Notes: generated from the sequence alone by a model not told the origin. 64,000 bases of DNA from Halieaceae bacterium UBA5044 (GCA_002416125.1 DIBU01000022.1:211675-275674), one strand, 5' to 3'. Shown: positions 41,851 to 51,297, counted from the stretch's first letter. Program-made: numbers and translations.

Positions 41851-43044
41851 ATGCCTCCCGCTAGTCCGCTGTCCGGCGCGCCAGTGTTACTGTTCGTGGT
41901 GGGAATGCACCGCTCCGGCACCTCGGCGCTGTGTGCCGCACTGCACGCCTGCGGTGCGACCTTCGGCGACCGTTTGCTGGCGCCCATGGCCGGCGTGAAC
42001 GACGAGGGTTTTTGGGAGGACATCGATGTCGTGGCGGCCAACGAGGCATTGTTGGCGGCGGCAGGGATGCGCTGGTATGCCGTGTCCCGAGGCGCTGAGT
42101 GCCGGTGGCCCGAGGAGGCCCTGCAGCGCTTTCAGGCCTGTGCTCAAGCCATACTGCAGCGCGGCTTTGGCAGTGGCCCTGTGCAGGTGGTCAAGGATCC
42201 ACGCCTCTGCATCACCTTGCCGCTCTGGTTGCTTGCCTGCGCTGACCTGGGCGTGGCCGCGCAGGTGTGCACCGCATCCCGCGCGCCGATTGAGGTGGCG
42301 CAATCCCTGCAGCGGCGCGATGGTTTTCCGCTGGGCTATGGTCTGCGGCTTGACCTGGCTTACCGCCGCGCGCTGGATGCGGCGGTACCGCCATCTGCAC
42401 TTGCGGTCAGCTTTCCGGAATTGTTGCAGGACGCGTCAGGGGTCATGTCGCGGCTGGCAACACAGCTGCCCCTGCAGGCGGGCGAGGATGCCGTAGCAGC
42501 GGCTGTGAGAAGCGACCTGCGGCACCACAGTGCCTCGGGCGCCGTCGGGTCGGGCGCCGGTGCGTCGGGCGCCGGTGCGTCGGGCGCTCTCAATCTGCTG
42601 GAGCAGCCGGTGATTGCCGCCAGTGAGCTGGCAGCACTGGAAGCGGCGATCGAGCGGCAGTACCCCGTTGCGGGGTTGCTGTCTGAGTGGGCCGAGGGCT
42701 TTGTAGCGCGCGGCACACAGCTGACTGACCTCGGTGAGTCGCACACTCGTGCACTTGCGACCATCGCGGAGCGCGATGCACAAATTGCCGATCTGGATCG
42801 CCGACTGCAGGAAACCGGCGCCTGGCTGGAGCGCGCCCTGGCAACGGTTGAAGAGCGCGACGGGCAGATCGCAGAACTGGACCGCAGATTGGCCGACATT
42901 GGTGACATGCACAGCCATGCGCTGCAGGTGATTGCTGAGAAGGATCGTGAAATTGCCGACAAGGATAGTGAGATCGCCGAAATCTATGCCACCCCGGTGG
43001 TCGGCCGCATTCTGCGCCGGGTGCACCGCAAACGTGAGCCGTAG
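41851..43044 (+). CDS. Sulfotransferase-like P-loop protein with C-terminal coiled coil
   Basis: A 397-residue two-part protein. The N-terminal part (about 1-225) has the PAPS-loop FVVGMHRSGTSALCAAL, VVKDPRLC (3'-phosphate site) and an alpha/beta P-loop fold. A Gly/Ser/Ala linker (VGSGAGASGAGASGA), encoded by 15-bp tandem repeats at about 42550-42594, leads to a coiled coil of about 85 residues built on E-R-D-x-x-I-A-x-L-D repeats (AERDAQIADLDRRL, EERDGQIAELDRRL, AEKDREIADKDSEI). The coiled coil may oligomerise or dock the enzyme in a complex. ATG at 41851 is chosen over a TTG at 41830. Confidence 0.8.
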   Translation: MPPASPLSGAPVLLFVVGMHRSGTSALCAALHACGATFGDRLLAPMAGVNDEGFWEDIDVVAANEALLAAAGMRWYAVSRGAECRWPEEALQRFQACAQAILQRGFGSGPVQVVKDPRLCITLPLWLLACADLGVAAQVCTASRAPIEVAQSLQRRDGFPLGYGLRLDLAYRRALDAAVPPSALAVSFPELLQDASGVMSRLATQLPLQAGEDAVAAAVRSDLRHHSASGAVGSGAGASGAGASGALNLLEQPVIAASELAALEAAIERQYPVAGLLSEWAEGFVARGTQLTDLGESHTRALATIAERDAQIADLDRRLQETGAWLERALATVEERDGQIAELDRRLADIGDMHSHALQVIAEKDREIADKDSEIAEIYATPVVGRILRRVHRKREP

Positions 43045-43082
43045 TCCGGGCGAACAACGCAGGGCGGTCAACAGGAGTGAGC

Positions 43083-45269
43083 GTGCGCAGCGTTGACATC
43101 GTGGTGCCGGTCTATACCGGTGTGGAGGAGACAAGGCGTTGCCTGGAAACCGCGCTGGCGACGGCGGATCCTGCCTGGGCGCGTCTGGTGGTGGTCAACG
43201 ACGGTTCGCCGGACCCTGAAATCACCGCCCTGTTGCGTGATTTCGCAGGGCAGCATAACGGCGTCGTGCTGCTGGAAAACGCGCAGAATCTGGGCTTCGT
43301 CGCGACGGCCAATCGGGGCATGCAGTACGATGCGGAACGCGATGTCGTGCTGCTGAACAGTGATGTCGAAGTGGCCAACGATTGGCTGCACCGCCTCCGG
43401 GAGGCGGCCTACCACCATCCCCGGGCAGGCAGTCTCACACCCTTCGCCAACAACGCCACCATCTGCAGCTTTCCCAATTTCTGCAAGGACAATGCGCTGC
43501 TGTTCGGTCTTGATGTCGCAGAGATCGACCGGGTGTTCGCGGAGCAGTTCAGCGCGGCTGATGCCTTCGAGGTGCCCACGGGCGTCGGCTGCTGCATGTA
43601 CCTGCGGCGGGATTGCCTGAACGAGGTTGGCCTGTTCGATGTGGCAACCTTTGGCCGCGGCTATGGCGAAGAGAACGACTGGTGCCAGCGCGCGCAGCGT
43701 GCCGGCTGGCGCAATCTGCACCTCGCCAACTGCTTTGTCTACCACAAGGGTGGAGTGAGCTTCGCCGACGAGCAAACGCCGCGCGTTGCCAAGGCCATGG
43801 CGCTGCTGGATGAGCGCTACCCGCGGTATCACGCGGAAATTCAGGCCTTCATCGCGCGTGACCCCGCGCGCGGCGCACGTACCGGCGCCCTGCTGGCCCT
43901 GCTGGCCGGGCAGCCGCGGCCCAAAATTCTCTGCCTGTCGCACAAACTCGGTGGCGGTGCGCAACAGCATGTCGATGAATTGGCCAGCCTGTACGCGGCC
44001 GATGCCCTGTTTGTACAACTGACGCCCGCAGTGGAGGGGCAGACGGTCACGCTGAGTGTGTTTGACGCCGGTGTGCGCCTGGCCGACGGTCTGCACTTCT
44101 CGGTGGACGACGAGTTCGATGCGCTGGTGGCACTGCTGCGCGAGCTGGGTATCGGCCGGGTACATTTCCACCACACCATGGGGCTGCACCCGCGGCTGTG
44201 GGTGCTCGCCAGTGCCCTGGGCTGCAAGCACGATCTCACCATCCACGACTATTACCTGATCAACGGCAACCCGACGCTCACGGATGCGGATGCGCGTTTT
44301 GTCGGTGACGACGCCAGTGATTTTGACCAGCGCTGTGCCGGGCACTACCCGCTGCCCGAGGGTGTTTCTGCGGAACAGTGGCGTGCCAGCCAGGGGCTGC
44401 TGATCGAGCAGGCTGAGCGCGTGATTTTCCCCTCCGCCGATTGCGCCGCGCGCTTCCAGAGGTTCTTCCCGGTGCGCAACGCCGTGACCGCCTGGCACCC
44501 GGATTTTCTCGCCTCACAGCCTTATCCGCAGCCGGGCTGGCGGCACCTGCCGTCGCGGCCGTTGAAGGTGCTGGTGGTGGGGGCAATCAGTCGAGAGAAG
44601 GGCGCTGATGTGCTGGAGTCGGTGGCCGATGAACTGGCCGCGAGCGGCCTGGTGGAGTTCCACCTGCTGGGTTATGCCTATCGTGCGCTGGGCCGGTCGG
44701 TAGTCACCCACGGTCCCTACGCCAACGCCGAGGCCTGGAGCCTGATTGAGGCGATTGCCCCGGATGTCGTGTGGTTTCCGGCCCAGTGGCCCGAGACCTA
44801 CAGCTACACCTTGAGCCTCGCCCTGCACCTGGGCTTGCCCGTCGTGGTGCCGGACATCGGTGCCTTTGTCGAGCGGGTGTCGGGCCGGCCCCTGAGTACC
44901 ATCATGCCCTGGAACACGAGCACCGCACAGTGGGTTGAGCTGTGGCTGCGCTTGGCGCGCGGCGAACAGCCCGGCAGCGCGCCCCCGAGCCCGGTGGCGA
45001 ACCCTGACGCAAGCTTCTATGCGGGCGGCTATCTGGCGCCCGTGGTCTCCCGGAAGGGGGTGTTTGCGCCGGGGCGCATTGCCTCGCTGGCGGCCAATCT
45101 GCATGCGGGCACGCCGCGCCTGAGTCGCTCAGAGCGTCTGCTGGGGTTGATCTGGCGCATCAGTCGGCACCCCCTGGTGGCCCGGCTGGTATCCTGGGTC
45201 CCCTTCCGGGTGCAGCAGGCGATCAAACGCCGGCTCTCTGCCCGCCCCATGCACGATATCGTGCGCTAA
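43083..45269 (+). CDS. Bifunctional glycosyltransferase: GT2 domain fused to GT1/GT4-type domain
   Basis: A 728-residue protein. The N-terminal GT-A domain (about 1-265) has DIVVPVYTG, LVVVNDGSPDPE, VLLNSDVEVAND as DxD-type motif and GYGEENDWCQRA, typical of GT2 rhamnosyl-type transferases. The C-terminal half (about 280-670) has a GT-B fold with LCLSHKLGGGAQQHVDEL and VGAISREKGADVLESV, then a nucleotide-sugar site around QWPETYSYTLSLALHLGLPVV (in part). Two successive sugar additions by one protein are likely. GTG at 43083 is chosen since AGGAG lies 5 bp before it; a GTG at 43077 overlaps that site. Confidence 0.85.
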   Translation: MRSVDIVVPVYTGVEETRRCLETALATADPAWARLVVVNDGSPDPEITALLRDFAGQHNGVVLLENAQNLGFVATANRGMQYDAERDVVLLNSDVEVANDWLHRLREAAYHHPRAGSLTPFANNATICSFPNFCKDNALLFGLDVAEIDRVFAEQFSAADAFEVPTGVGCCMYLRRDCLNEVGLFDVATFGRGYGEENDWCQRAQRAGWRNLHLANCFVYHKGGVSFADEQTPRVAKAMALLDERYPRYHAEIQAFIARDPARGARTGALLALLAGQPRPKILCLSHKLGGGAQQHVDELASLYAADALFVQLTPAVEGQTVTLSVFDAGVRLADGLHFSVDDEFDALVALLRELGIGRVHFHHTMGLHPRLWVLASALGCKHDLTIHDYYLINGNPTLTDADARFVGDDASDFDQRCAGHYPLPEGVSAEQWRASQGLLIEQAERVIFPSADCAARFQRFFPVRNAVTAWHPDFLASQPYPQPGWRHLPSRPLKVLVVGAISREKGADVLESVADELAASGLVEFHLLGYAYRALGRSVVTHGPYANAEAWSLIEAIAPDVVWFPAQWPETYSYTLSLALHLGLPVVVPDIGAFVERVSGRPLSTIMPWNTSTAQWVELWLRLARGEQPGSAPPSPVANPDASFYAGGYLAPVVSRKGVFAPGRIASLAANLHAGTPRLSRSERLLGLIWRISRHPLVARLVSWVPFRVQQAIKRRLSARPMHDIVR

Positions 45270-45280
45270 GGGAAGTCGTT

Positions 45281-46387
45281 ATGGCCACCGTTTACCTTCA
45301 CATCGGCGCGCCGAAGACGGCCACATCCAGCCTGCAGGCGATGCTGGCCGCGCACCACGACGACCTGCTGGCTGCGGGTATTCTCTACCCCGCGACCTGT
45401 CGCCACGGGGATGCGCACCATGTGCTGGTGGCGGACCTGATCGATAAGTACCAGGCCAACCCGATGCCGGACATCTGGTACGGCGATTTTCCCCGGGGCC
45501 AGGCCTGGTCGCGCCTGCGGGCCGAGCTTGCGGCCGCCGGGCCCACCGTGCACACGGCCATCGTCAGCTCGGAACTGTTCTTTGGCCAGTCGATCAACAT
45601 CGAGCGGATGCTGGGCGATATCCAGGCGGCGCTCGCCGGCCACGATGTGCGTGTCCTGATGTACCTGCGACGCCAGGACCAGCTGTATGCCTCGTTTTAT
45701 AACCAGGACGTCAAGGGGGCGCGGCAGTGGCCGGGCAGCGCCTACGAGTTCTATGAGACGCACCAGATATTCCAGCGCGACTACGACCAGGTGGTCGATA
45801 TGTGGGGTGCCGCATTCGGTCACGCCAATCTCCGCGTGCGCCCCTTTGAGCCGGCGCAGTGGCCCGGTGGCGACATGGTCAAGGACTTCTGCCAGGTGAC
45901 CGGGTTGCCACCGCTGCGTGCTGTGGGCGCGGAACCCAACGACGGCCTGGGTGCCAACCAGCTGTATATCAAGCGCTGCCTCAACCACATGGGATACGAC
46001 AAGGCGGACAACGACCGCGTGGTGGGCCTGCTGCTGAACCTGTGTAAAGAGTCGCCGTTGAAAAGCGTGCGCTACGTCAATATGGGTTGCTACGGGCGCC
46101 TGCGCGAGCGCTGGACCCGGACCAACCAGCGCCTCGGCGCGGTGGTCGGTGACGGCGGCAACTTCTTCCAGGCGCCGGTACCGGAGCCCGCCGCAGTGCC
46201 CGAATACGCGCTGGACCGCGCTCTCCTGGGGGATTTTCTGCAGCGGCTTCTGGCGGCCGGCCTCGGCGGGCACCTGGGCAGCCTGCGCGGGCTGTTTGCC
46301 CGCGCGGCGCTGCTGGTCATCGCCGAGCAGGGCCTGTGGGATGCGGTATCCGGCAGTGATAGAGTGACCTTCGAGTCCTGGGTGTAG
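45281..46387 (+). CDS. Sulfotransferase-like P-loop protein
   Basis: A 368-residue protein with the N-terminal PAPS-loop VYLHIGAPKTATSSLQAML and the strand VRVLMYLRRQDQLYASFYNQ, which is the 3'-phosphate-binding segment (R-x-Q...S-x-x). It is 11 bp after the bifunctional glycosyltransferase and 11 bp before the permease gene. It probably sulfates a glycan made by the neighbours. It resembles uncharacterised sulfotransferase-family proteins found in glycan clusters and is not close to a known enzyme that I can name. Confidence 0.82.
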   Translation: MATVYLHIGAPKTATSSLQAMLAAHHDDLLAAGILYPATCRHGDAHHVLVADLIDKYQANPMPDIWYGDFPRGQAWSRLRAELAAAGPTVHTAIVSSELFFGQSINIERMLGDIQAALAGHDVRVLMYLRRQDQLYASFYNQDVKGARQWPGSAYEFYETHQIFQRDYDQVVDMWGAAFGHANLRVRPFEPAQWPGGDMVKDFCQVTGLPPLRAVGAEPNDGLGANQLYIKRCLNHMGYDKADNDRVVGLLLNLCKESPLKSVRYVNMGCYGRLRERWTRTNQRLGAVVGDGGNFFQAPVPEPAAVPEYALDRALLGDFLQRLLAAGLGGHLGSLRGLFARAALLVIAEQGLWDAVSGSDRVTFESWV

Positions 46388-46398
46388 GCGCGACAGAC

Positions 46399-47643
46399 AT
46401 GAACCTGGAAAGCAGCGGCTGGCGCTCAGCCGTGTTCAATCGGCGCATGCTCATCTGCGTGTTCACCGGGCTTGCCTCGGGCATGCCGCTGTATGTGCTG
46501 CTGCAGCTGGTTCCGGCCTGGTTGCGTGACCAGGGGGTTTCCCTTGCCGAGATCGGCCTCTTCGCGCTGGTCGGCATACCCTACGTGTGGAAGTTTCTCT
46601 GGGCGCCCTTGATGGATCGCTGGATTCCGCCACTGCTGGGCAGGCGTCGCGGCTGGATGTTCCTTTGCCAGTTGGCACTGATTGCGTCCATTGGTGTGCT
46701 GGGCGCCTTTGATCCGCAGCAATCCACCTGGGTGATCGCCTGGCTGGCCTTTGGGGTGGCGTTCTTCAGCGCCAGCCAGGATGTTGCGCTGGATGCGTTT
46801 CGCCGCGAAATCCTGCCCGACCGGGAACTGGGCCTGGGCAACGCGATTCACGTACAGGCCTACCGCATATCGAGCCTGATACCGGGCTCCCTGTCGCTGA
46901 TCCTCGCGGATATTCTGCCGTGGAGCACGGTGTTCTGGATAACGGCCGCGTTCATGCTGGTGGCGTTGTGCATGAGCCTGCTGGTTGCCGAGCCAGACTC
47001 CGAATTACCGACCGGCACAGGGCTGCGCGAGGCGGTGGTAGCGCCATTCTCGGAGTACCTGCAGCGCCGTGGCTGGACGGGCGTCTGCCTGGTGATTGGC
47101 TTCATGGTGCTCTACAAGATCGGCGACAATATGGCGACGGCCCTGGCAACCCCGTTCTATATCGATATGGGGTTTTCCATGACCGAGATCGGCGTGGTTG
47201 CCAAGAACGCGGCCCTGTGGCCGGCAATCGTGGGGGGCTTGCTGGGCGGTGTCGCCATGCTGCGCCTGGGTATCAATCGCTCCCTGTGGGTTTTCGGTGC
47301 AGTGCAGCTGCTGAGCATCCTCGGCTTCGCGGTGTTGGCCGGCAGCGGGCCGCTACTCTGGCTGCTGGCGGTCGTCATTGCCTTTGAGTACCTCGGTGTC
47401 GGCATGGGCACGGCGGCCTTTACCGCCTTCATTGCCCGTGAAACCAGCCGCACCTACGCCGCCACGCAGTTTGCGCTGTTCACGGCCATCGCCGCACTGC
47501 CGAGAACCTTTGCCAATGCCAGTACCGGCGTCATTGTCGAGGCGGTGGGCTGGCAGTCGTTTTTCCTGCTCTGCACCCTGCTGGCCGTACCTGGCATGCT
47601 CTTGCTGCTGTGGGTGGCACCCTGGCGGGAGGCGCCGGCATGA
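46399..47643 (+). CDS. AmpG-family MFS permease
   Basis: A 414-residue MFS protein with about 12 transmembrane helices. FTGLASGMPLYVLLQLVPAWL, VSLAEIGLFALVGIPYVWKFLWAP (in part) and FFSASQDVALDAFRREIL match AmpG muropeptide permeases, which import GlcNAc-anhydroMurNAc peptides. Being embedded in a glycan-modification operon, it could serve peptidoglycan recycling or transport a glycan fragment instead. It overlaps the next sulfotransferase by 4 bp, which suggests functional linkage. Confidence 0.85.
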   Translation: MNLESSGWRSAVFNRRMLICVFTGLASGMPLYVLLQLVPAWLRDQGVSLAEIGLFALVGIPYVWKFLWAPLMDRWIPPLLGRRRGWMFLCQLALIASIGVLGAFDPQQSTWVIAWLAFGVAFFSASQDVALDAFRREILPDRELGLGNAIHVQAYRISSLIPGSLSLILADILPWSTVFWITAAFMLVALCMSLLVAEPDSELPTGTGLREAVVAPFSEYLQRRGWTGVCLVIGFMVLYKIGDNMATALATPFYIDMGFSMTEIGVVAKNAALWPAIVGGLLGGVAMLRLGINRSLWVFGAVQLLSILGFAVLAGSGPLLWLLAVVIAFEYLGVGMGTAAFTAFIARETSRTYAATQFALFTAIAALPRTFANASTGVIVEAVGWQSFFLLCTLLAVPGMLLLLWVAPWREAPA

Positions 47644-48338
47644 CGGGCCAACCCCGGCGCGTGATCGCCATACTGGGCATGCACCGCAGTGGCACCAGCT
47701 GCCTCACCGGCTCGCTGCAGGAAGCGGGCCTGGAGCTTGGCGAGCACCACACCTGGAACCCCTACAATCGCAAGGGCAATCGCGAGAACCAGGATTTTGT
47801 CGACCTGCACGACAGTATCCTCGCGGCGAATGGCGGTGCCTGGGACAGCCCGCCGCGGACCGCAAACTGGTCCGACGCCCACCGCGAGCGGGCCCGCAGC
47901 CTGCTGGCCGAGTATGCGGGGGTGGAGGCACTCGGCTTCAAGGACCCGCGATGCCTGCTGTTGCTGGCCGGCTGGCGTGAGCTGGTTCCGGGGCTGGAGC
48001 GGGTCGGTATATTCCGCCACCCGGAAGCGGTTGCAGCCTCCCTGTTGAACCGCAGCCAGATGCCGCGGCAGCAGGCGCTTGCGCTGTGGTATGCCTACAA
48101 TCGTATGCTGTATCGGGAATATCGCCGCAAGCCCTTCCCATTGCTGTGTTTTGACGATGGGGAGGCCCTGTTCAACCGCAATGTTGATGATGTGATTGGC
48201 CGGCTGCGCCTGCAACCCGTTGCGGCGCCCACCCGGTTTTATGACAACACCCTGAAAACCTACCAGGCCAGTACACAGCCGCGGCTGCCGTGGAAGATTC
48301 GCTACCTCTACTACCGGTTGCGGCGGGTGAGCCTGTGA
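47640..48338 (+). CDS. Sulfotransferase-like P-loop protein
   Basis: A 232-residue protein with the PAPS-loop AILGMHRSGTSCLTGSLQEAG (MHRSGTS core) and FKDPRCLLLLAGW as the second conserved site, and FRHPEAVAASLLNR. It is related to the N-terminal half of the coiled-coil protein at 41851 (both carry G-M-H-R-S-G-T-S and K-D-P-R). ATG at 47640 overlaps the permease stop (ATGA). It lacks the coiled-coil extension. Confidence 0.82.
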   Translation: MTGQPRRVIAILGMHRSGTSCLTGSLQEAGLELGEHHTWNPYNRKGNRENQDFVDLHDSILAANGGAWDSPPRTANWSDAHRERARSLLAEYAGVEALGFKDPRCLLLLAGWRELVPGLERVGIFRHPEAVAASLLNRSQMPRQQALALWYAYNRMLYREYRRKPFPLLCFDDGEALFNRNVDDVIGRLRLQPVAAPTRFYDNTLKTYQASTQPRLPWKIRYLYYRLRRVSL

Positions 48339-48432
48339 GGCGGGTCAAGCCTGCCCCCCTGACGGCGTGGCGGTATGGCAGCCAGTCCGTTACTATCTGC
48401 ACACGCCACCGGGGCCGCTGAACGGATAATAA

Positions 48433-49425
48433 ATGCTGGCACGTTTCCTTAAAAAAGATGATCGCACTGCGCGCGCCAGGGATGTGCTCAGCGTCAGCTT
48501 TGTGGTGATCGTCTATGACATGCAGCAGCAGGCGGAAAACACCATTCGCTCACTGCTGCCGGGCTATCAGCTGGGGGTCAGCGGCGATGAATATGAAGTG
48601 ATCGTGGTGGAGAATGCCTCTGCCAACACGATGCGTCGTGAGTTCCTGCAGAGCCTGCCTGCCAACGTGCGCTACTTCCTGCGCGAGAACCCCGAAACCA
48701 GCCCGGCGAGAGCCATCAATTTTGGCGCCGAGCAGGCCCGGGGCGAGAATATCTGCGTCATCATTGACGGCGCGCGTATGCTCACGCCAGGTGTGGTGCG
48801 CACCATCCTTATGGGGCATCGCTTGAGTGACAGCGCCGTGGTGGCGATTCCCGGCTACCACCTCGGCCGGGAACTGCAGCAGGAGGCGGTGAACAGCGGC
48901 TACAGCCTGGAGCAGGAGCGCGCCCTGCTGGACTCCATTGCCTGGCCCGAGGCGGGCTATCGACTCTTCGATATCGCCTGTTTCAGCGGCTCCAGCGCCC
49001 CCGGACTTTTCATGCCCAACAGCGAAAGCAACTGCATCAGTATTCCCCGCGATATCTGGCGAGGCCTGGGCGGCTATGATGAGCGCTTCAACCTCCGCGG
49101 CGGCGGCCTGATCAATCTCGATTTGTACAAGCGCGCCTGCGAATACCCGGGGGTGCAGCACATCATCGCGCCGGGTGAGGGCACCTTCCACCAGTTCCAC
49201 GGCGGCGTTACCACCGGTGGCCAGAGTCGCGAAAAACGCGAAGCGTATATCGAGCAGAGCAAGGCCCAGTATCGGGAATTGCGCGGTGAGGAATTCGTCA
49301 GCCCCCGCAGCCAGCCCCTGTATCTCGGTGAGATTCCCGAGCAGGCGCAGAAATTTGTGCATTACTCGGCGTCCCGTGTGCTCCTCGCGCGCGGGGAGTC
49401 CCCCCTGACCCACGGCCCCGCCTGA
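48433..49425 (+). CDS. Family 2 glycosyltransferase
   Basis: A 330-residue GT-A glycosyltransferase with VSFVVIVYDMQQQAENTIRSL (in part), EVIVVENAS, INFGAEQARGENICVIIDGARML (ARGE...IDGA is the nucleotide-sugar/metal region) and GEGTFHQFHGG near the C-terminus. The last motif recurs in the GT2 gene at 51298, so the two are paralogues. There is no membrane helix; it probably acts on the cytoplasmic face of the inner membrane. It lies 94 bp after the preceding gene, the first sizeable gap in this run. Confidence 0.85.
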   Translation: MLARFLKKDDRTARARDVLSVSFVVIVYDMQQQAENTIRSLLPGYQLGVSGDEYEVIVVENASANTMRREFLQSLPANVRYFLRENPETSPARAINFGAEQARGENICVIIDGARMLTPGVVRTILMGHRLSDSAVVAIPGYHLGRELQQEAVNSGYSLEQERALLDSIAWPEAGYRLFDIACFSGSSAPGLFMPNSESNCISIPRDIWRGLGGYDERFNLRGGGLINLDLYKRACEYPGVQHIIAPGEGTFHQFHGGVTTGGQSREKREAYIEQSKAQYRELRGEEFVSPRSQPLYLGEIPEQAQKFVHYSASRVLLARGESPLTHGPA

Positions 49426-49434
49426 GGACACCCA

Positions 49435-50223
49435 GTGAGCAGCAAGATTTACTTTCCACCGTCACTCCAGCGCTTCGAACCCCGGCGCATGGTCTTCAGC
49501 ACCTGGGTCGACCATCTGCCCTTTGCCTACGACCTGGTCACCGCCCTGCGGCCCCGGCTGGTGGTGGAGTTGGGGGTGTACAACGGCTTGTCCTTTTTCA
49601 CCTTCTGCCAGGCCATGGTAGAGAACGATATTGACGGCGTCGCCTACGCCATCGACTGCTGGGAGGGGGACGAGCACACCGACGCCTACGACGATTCGGT
49701 ATACCAGGATGTACAGCAGCATGCGCGGGAGCACTACCGCGGCATTACCTACCTGCTGCGTATGTACTTCAATGAGGCGCTGCGCCATTTCGAGGACGAT
49801 AGCATCGACCTGCTGCACATCGATGGACTGCACACTTACGAGGCGGTCCGGGAGGACTTCAGCAACTGGTACCCGAAGGTGCGCCCCGGTGGCATCGTGC
49901 TGTTTCACGATGTGATGGCCAGGCTCAAGGATTTTGGCGCCTGGAAGTTTTTCGAGGAACTGGAAGCGAGCCACGGTGAAATTTTCAAGTTCAATCACGG
50001 GTTCGGACTGGGTGTCTTGCGCAAGCCCGGAGGCACGCCGGTGCAATCCGAGCTGACGGAGCTGTTGTTTTCCGGCGACCCGGAAACGGAGAAGCGCCTG
50101 CGCCAGTTCTACTCTCACGCCGCCCACTTCCTGGAGGCGCGCCGGCAGGCGAAGCGCTTCAAACCCAAGGACAGTGCCTATGCGCCCAAGGGGGGGCAGG
50201 GCAAGCAGGCCGGAGAAAGCTGA
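49435..50223 (+). CDS. SAM-dependent methyltransferase (Methyltransf_24-like)
   Basis: A 262-residue class I methyltransferase-fold protein. The SAM motif is VVELGVYNGLSFFTF (about 43-57). IDLLHIDGLHTYEAVREDF is the motif II/IV region of the family linked to cephalosporin hydroxylase-like proteins, and GIVLFHDVMARL follows. It starts with GTG at 49435, 9 bp after the GT2 gene. It probably methylates a sugar hydroxyl during glycan assembly. Confidence 0.84.
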   Translation: MSSKIYFPPSLQRFEPRRMVFSTWVDHLPFAYDLVTALRPRLVVELGVYNGLSFFTFCQAMVENDIDGVAYAIDCWEGDEHTDAYDDSVYQDVQQHAREHYRGITYLLRMYFNEALRHFEDDSIDLLHIDGLHTYEAVREDFSNWYPKVRPGGIVLFHDVMARLKDFGAWKFFEELEASHGEIFKFNHGFGLGVLRKPGGTPVQSELTELLFSGDPETEKRLRQFYSHAAHFLEARRQAKRFKPKDSAYAPKGGQGKQAGES

Positions 50224-50226
50224 GCG

Positions 50227-51273
50227 GTGTCTGTCGCTGGCGTGACCCCCGATGCGCTGCTGGCCCAGGCTCTCGCCTTTCGCGAGCAGGGCGATTGGGC
50301 ACAGGCGTTGGCCGCGCTGACCCGGGCCAATATTCAGCGCCCTTCGGCGGATGTGCAGCAGCAGCTGATTGACTGGCGTATCGAGGCGGGGCGCTCAATG
50401 CCGGCGCCTCCCGAAAGCGCACCGCCGGTAACAGCGCCGCTGGGCGCGGTTGGCAGCGTGGGCATCCCCGAAATCGCACCCTCTGAGCTGAGCGCTGCGC
50501 GGGTGCGGGAAGCCGTGTATTCCAGCGGTGCGTTGATCGTCCGTGGTCTGCTCGAGCCGCCCACGGTCGAGACACTGCGCCAGCAGATCGAGCGCGTGGT
50601 CGGGGCCCGGGAAAATCCCGATGTGTTTCCCCCTGTGGAGCCGCAGGCGGCCTGGTATGTGCGCTCCCCCGAGGCCTGGGGTGCGCCGTCACAATTTTTT
50701 CGCCGCCCCGGGCAGACCGTGGAAAGCAGTTCCATCTGGGTCGCCGATTCACCGCGCATGGCCTGTGAACTGTTGGCGCTCTACGAGTCCCTGGGCCTGC
50801 CGGCGCTGTTGGCGTCCTATTTTGGTGAGCCCGCTCGACTGTCGGTCAAGAAATGGGTGCTGCGCAAGATGGCGCCGAAGAAAAACGGCAATGCGGGATG
50901 GCACCAGGATGGCCGCTTTCTGGGTGAAGACATTCGCTCCCTCAATCTGTGGCTGGCGCTGAGTGACTGTGGTGGCGATGCGCCTGCCCCCGGCATGGAT
51001 CTGCTGGTCGACGGGCCTCGGGAGATACACCCCACGGGCACCGACGGCGCCTGGTTTGACTGGACGGTGGGGCCGGAGCGGGTGGCCCGCCTCGCCACGG
51101 AGGCATCGATAGTCCAGCCGCGTTTTGCCCCGGGTGACGCCTTGCTGTTCGATCAATACAGTCTGCACCGCACCGCGCTCGAGGATCATCACAGCGCGGT
51201 CCGTTATGCCATCGAGGCCTGGTTCTTCGCCGCCTCTACCGCACCCGCGCGGCAGCAGCCGCTGTTTATCTGA
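50227..51273 (+). CDS. PhyH-type Fe(II)/2-oxoglutarate dioxygenase with N-terminal TPR-like segment
   Basis: A 348-residue protein. Residues about 8-50 form one TPR-like helix pair (ALAFREQGDWAQALAALTRA). The PhyH domain has H226 and D228 in GWHQDGRFLGED and distal H314 in LLFDQYSLHRTA, with Arg in RYAIEAWFF. All metal ligands are present, so it should hydroxylate a substrate with 2-oxoglutarate. LSVKKWVLRK and CGGDAPAPGMD are shared with the minus-strand paralogue at 56296. The start is GTG at 50227, 3 bp after the methyltransferase gene. Confidence 0.86.
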   Translation: MSVAGVTPDALLAQALAFREQGDWAQALAALTRANIQRPSADVQQQLIDWRIEAGRSMPAPPESAPPVTAPLGAVGSVGIPEIAPSELSAARVREAVYSSGALIVRGLLEPPTVETLRQQIERVVGARENPDVFPPVEPQAAWYVRSPEAWGAPSQFFRRPGQTVESSSIWVADSPRMACELLALYESLGLPALLASYFGEPARLSVKKWVLRKMAPKKNGNAGWHQDGRFLGEDIRSLNLWLALSDCGGDAPAPGMDLLVDGPREIHPTGTDGAWFDWTVGPERVARLATEASIVQPRFAPGDALLFDQYSLHRTALEDHHSAVRYAIEAWFFAASTAPARQQPLFI

Positions 51274-51297
51274 CGCCTGGAGCACCACCGACCTCCC

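Noticed and set aside
42537..42594. 15-bp repeats as a mobile element trace
   Set aside because: The repeats stay in frame and encode a Gly/Ser/Ala linker, so they are best explained as an in-gene minisatellite.
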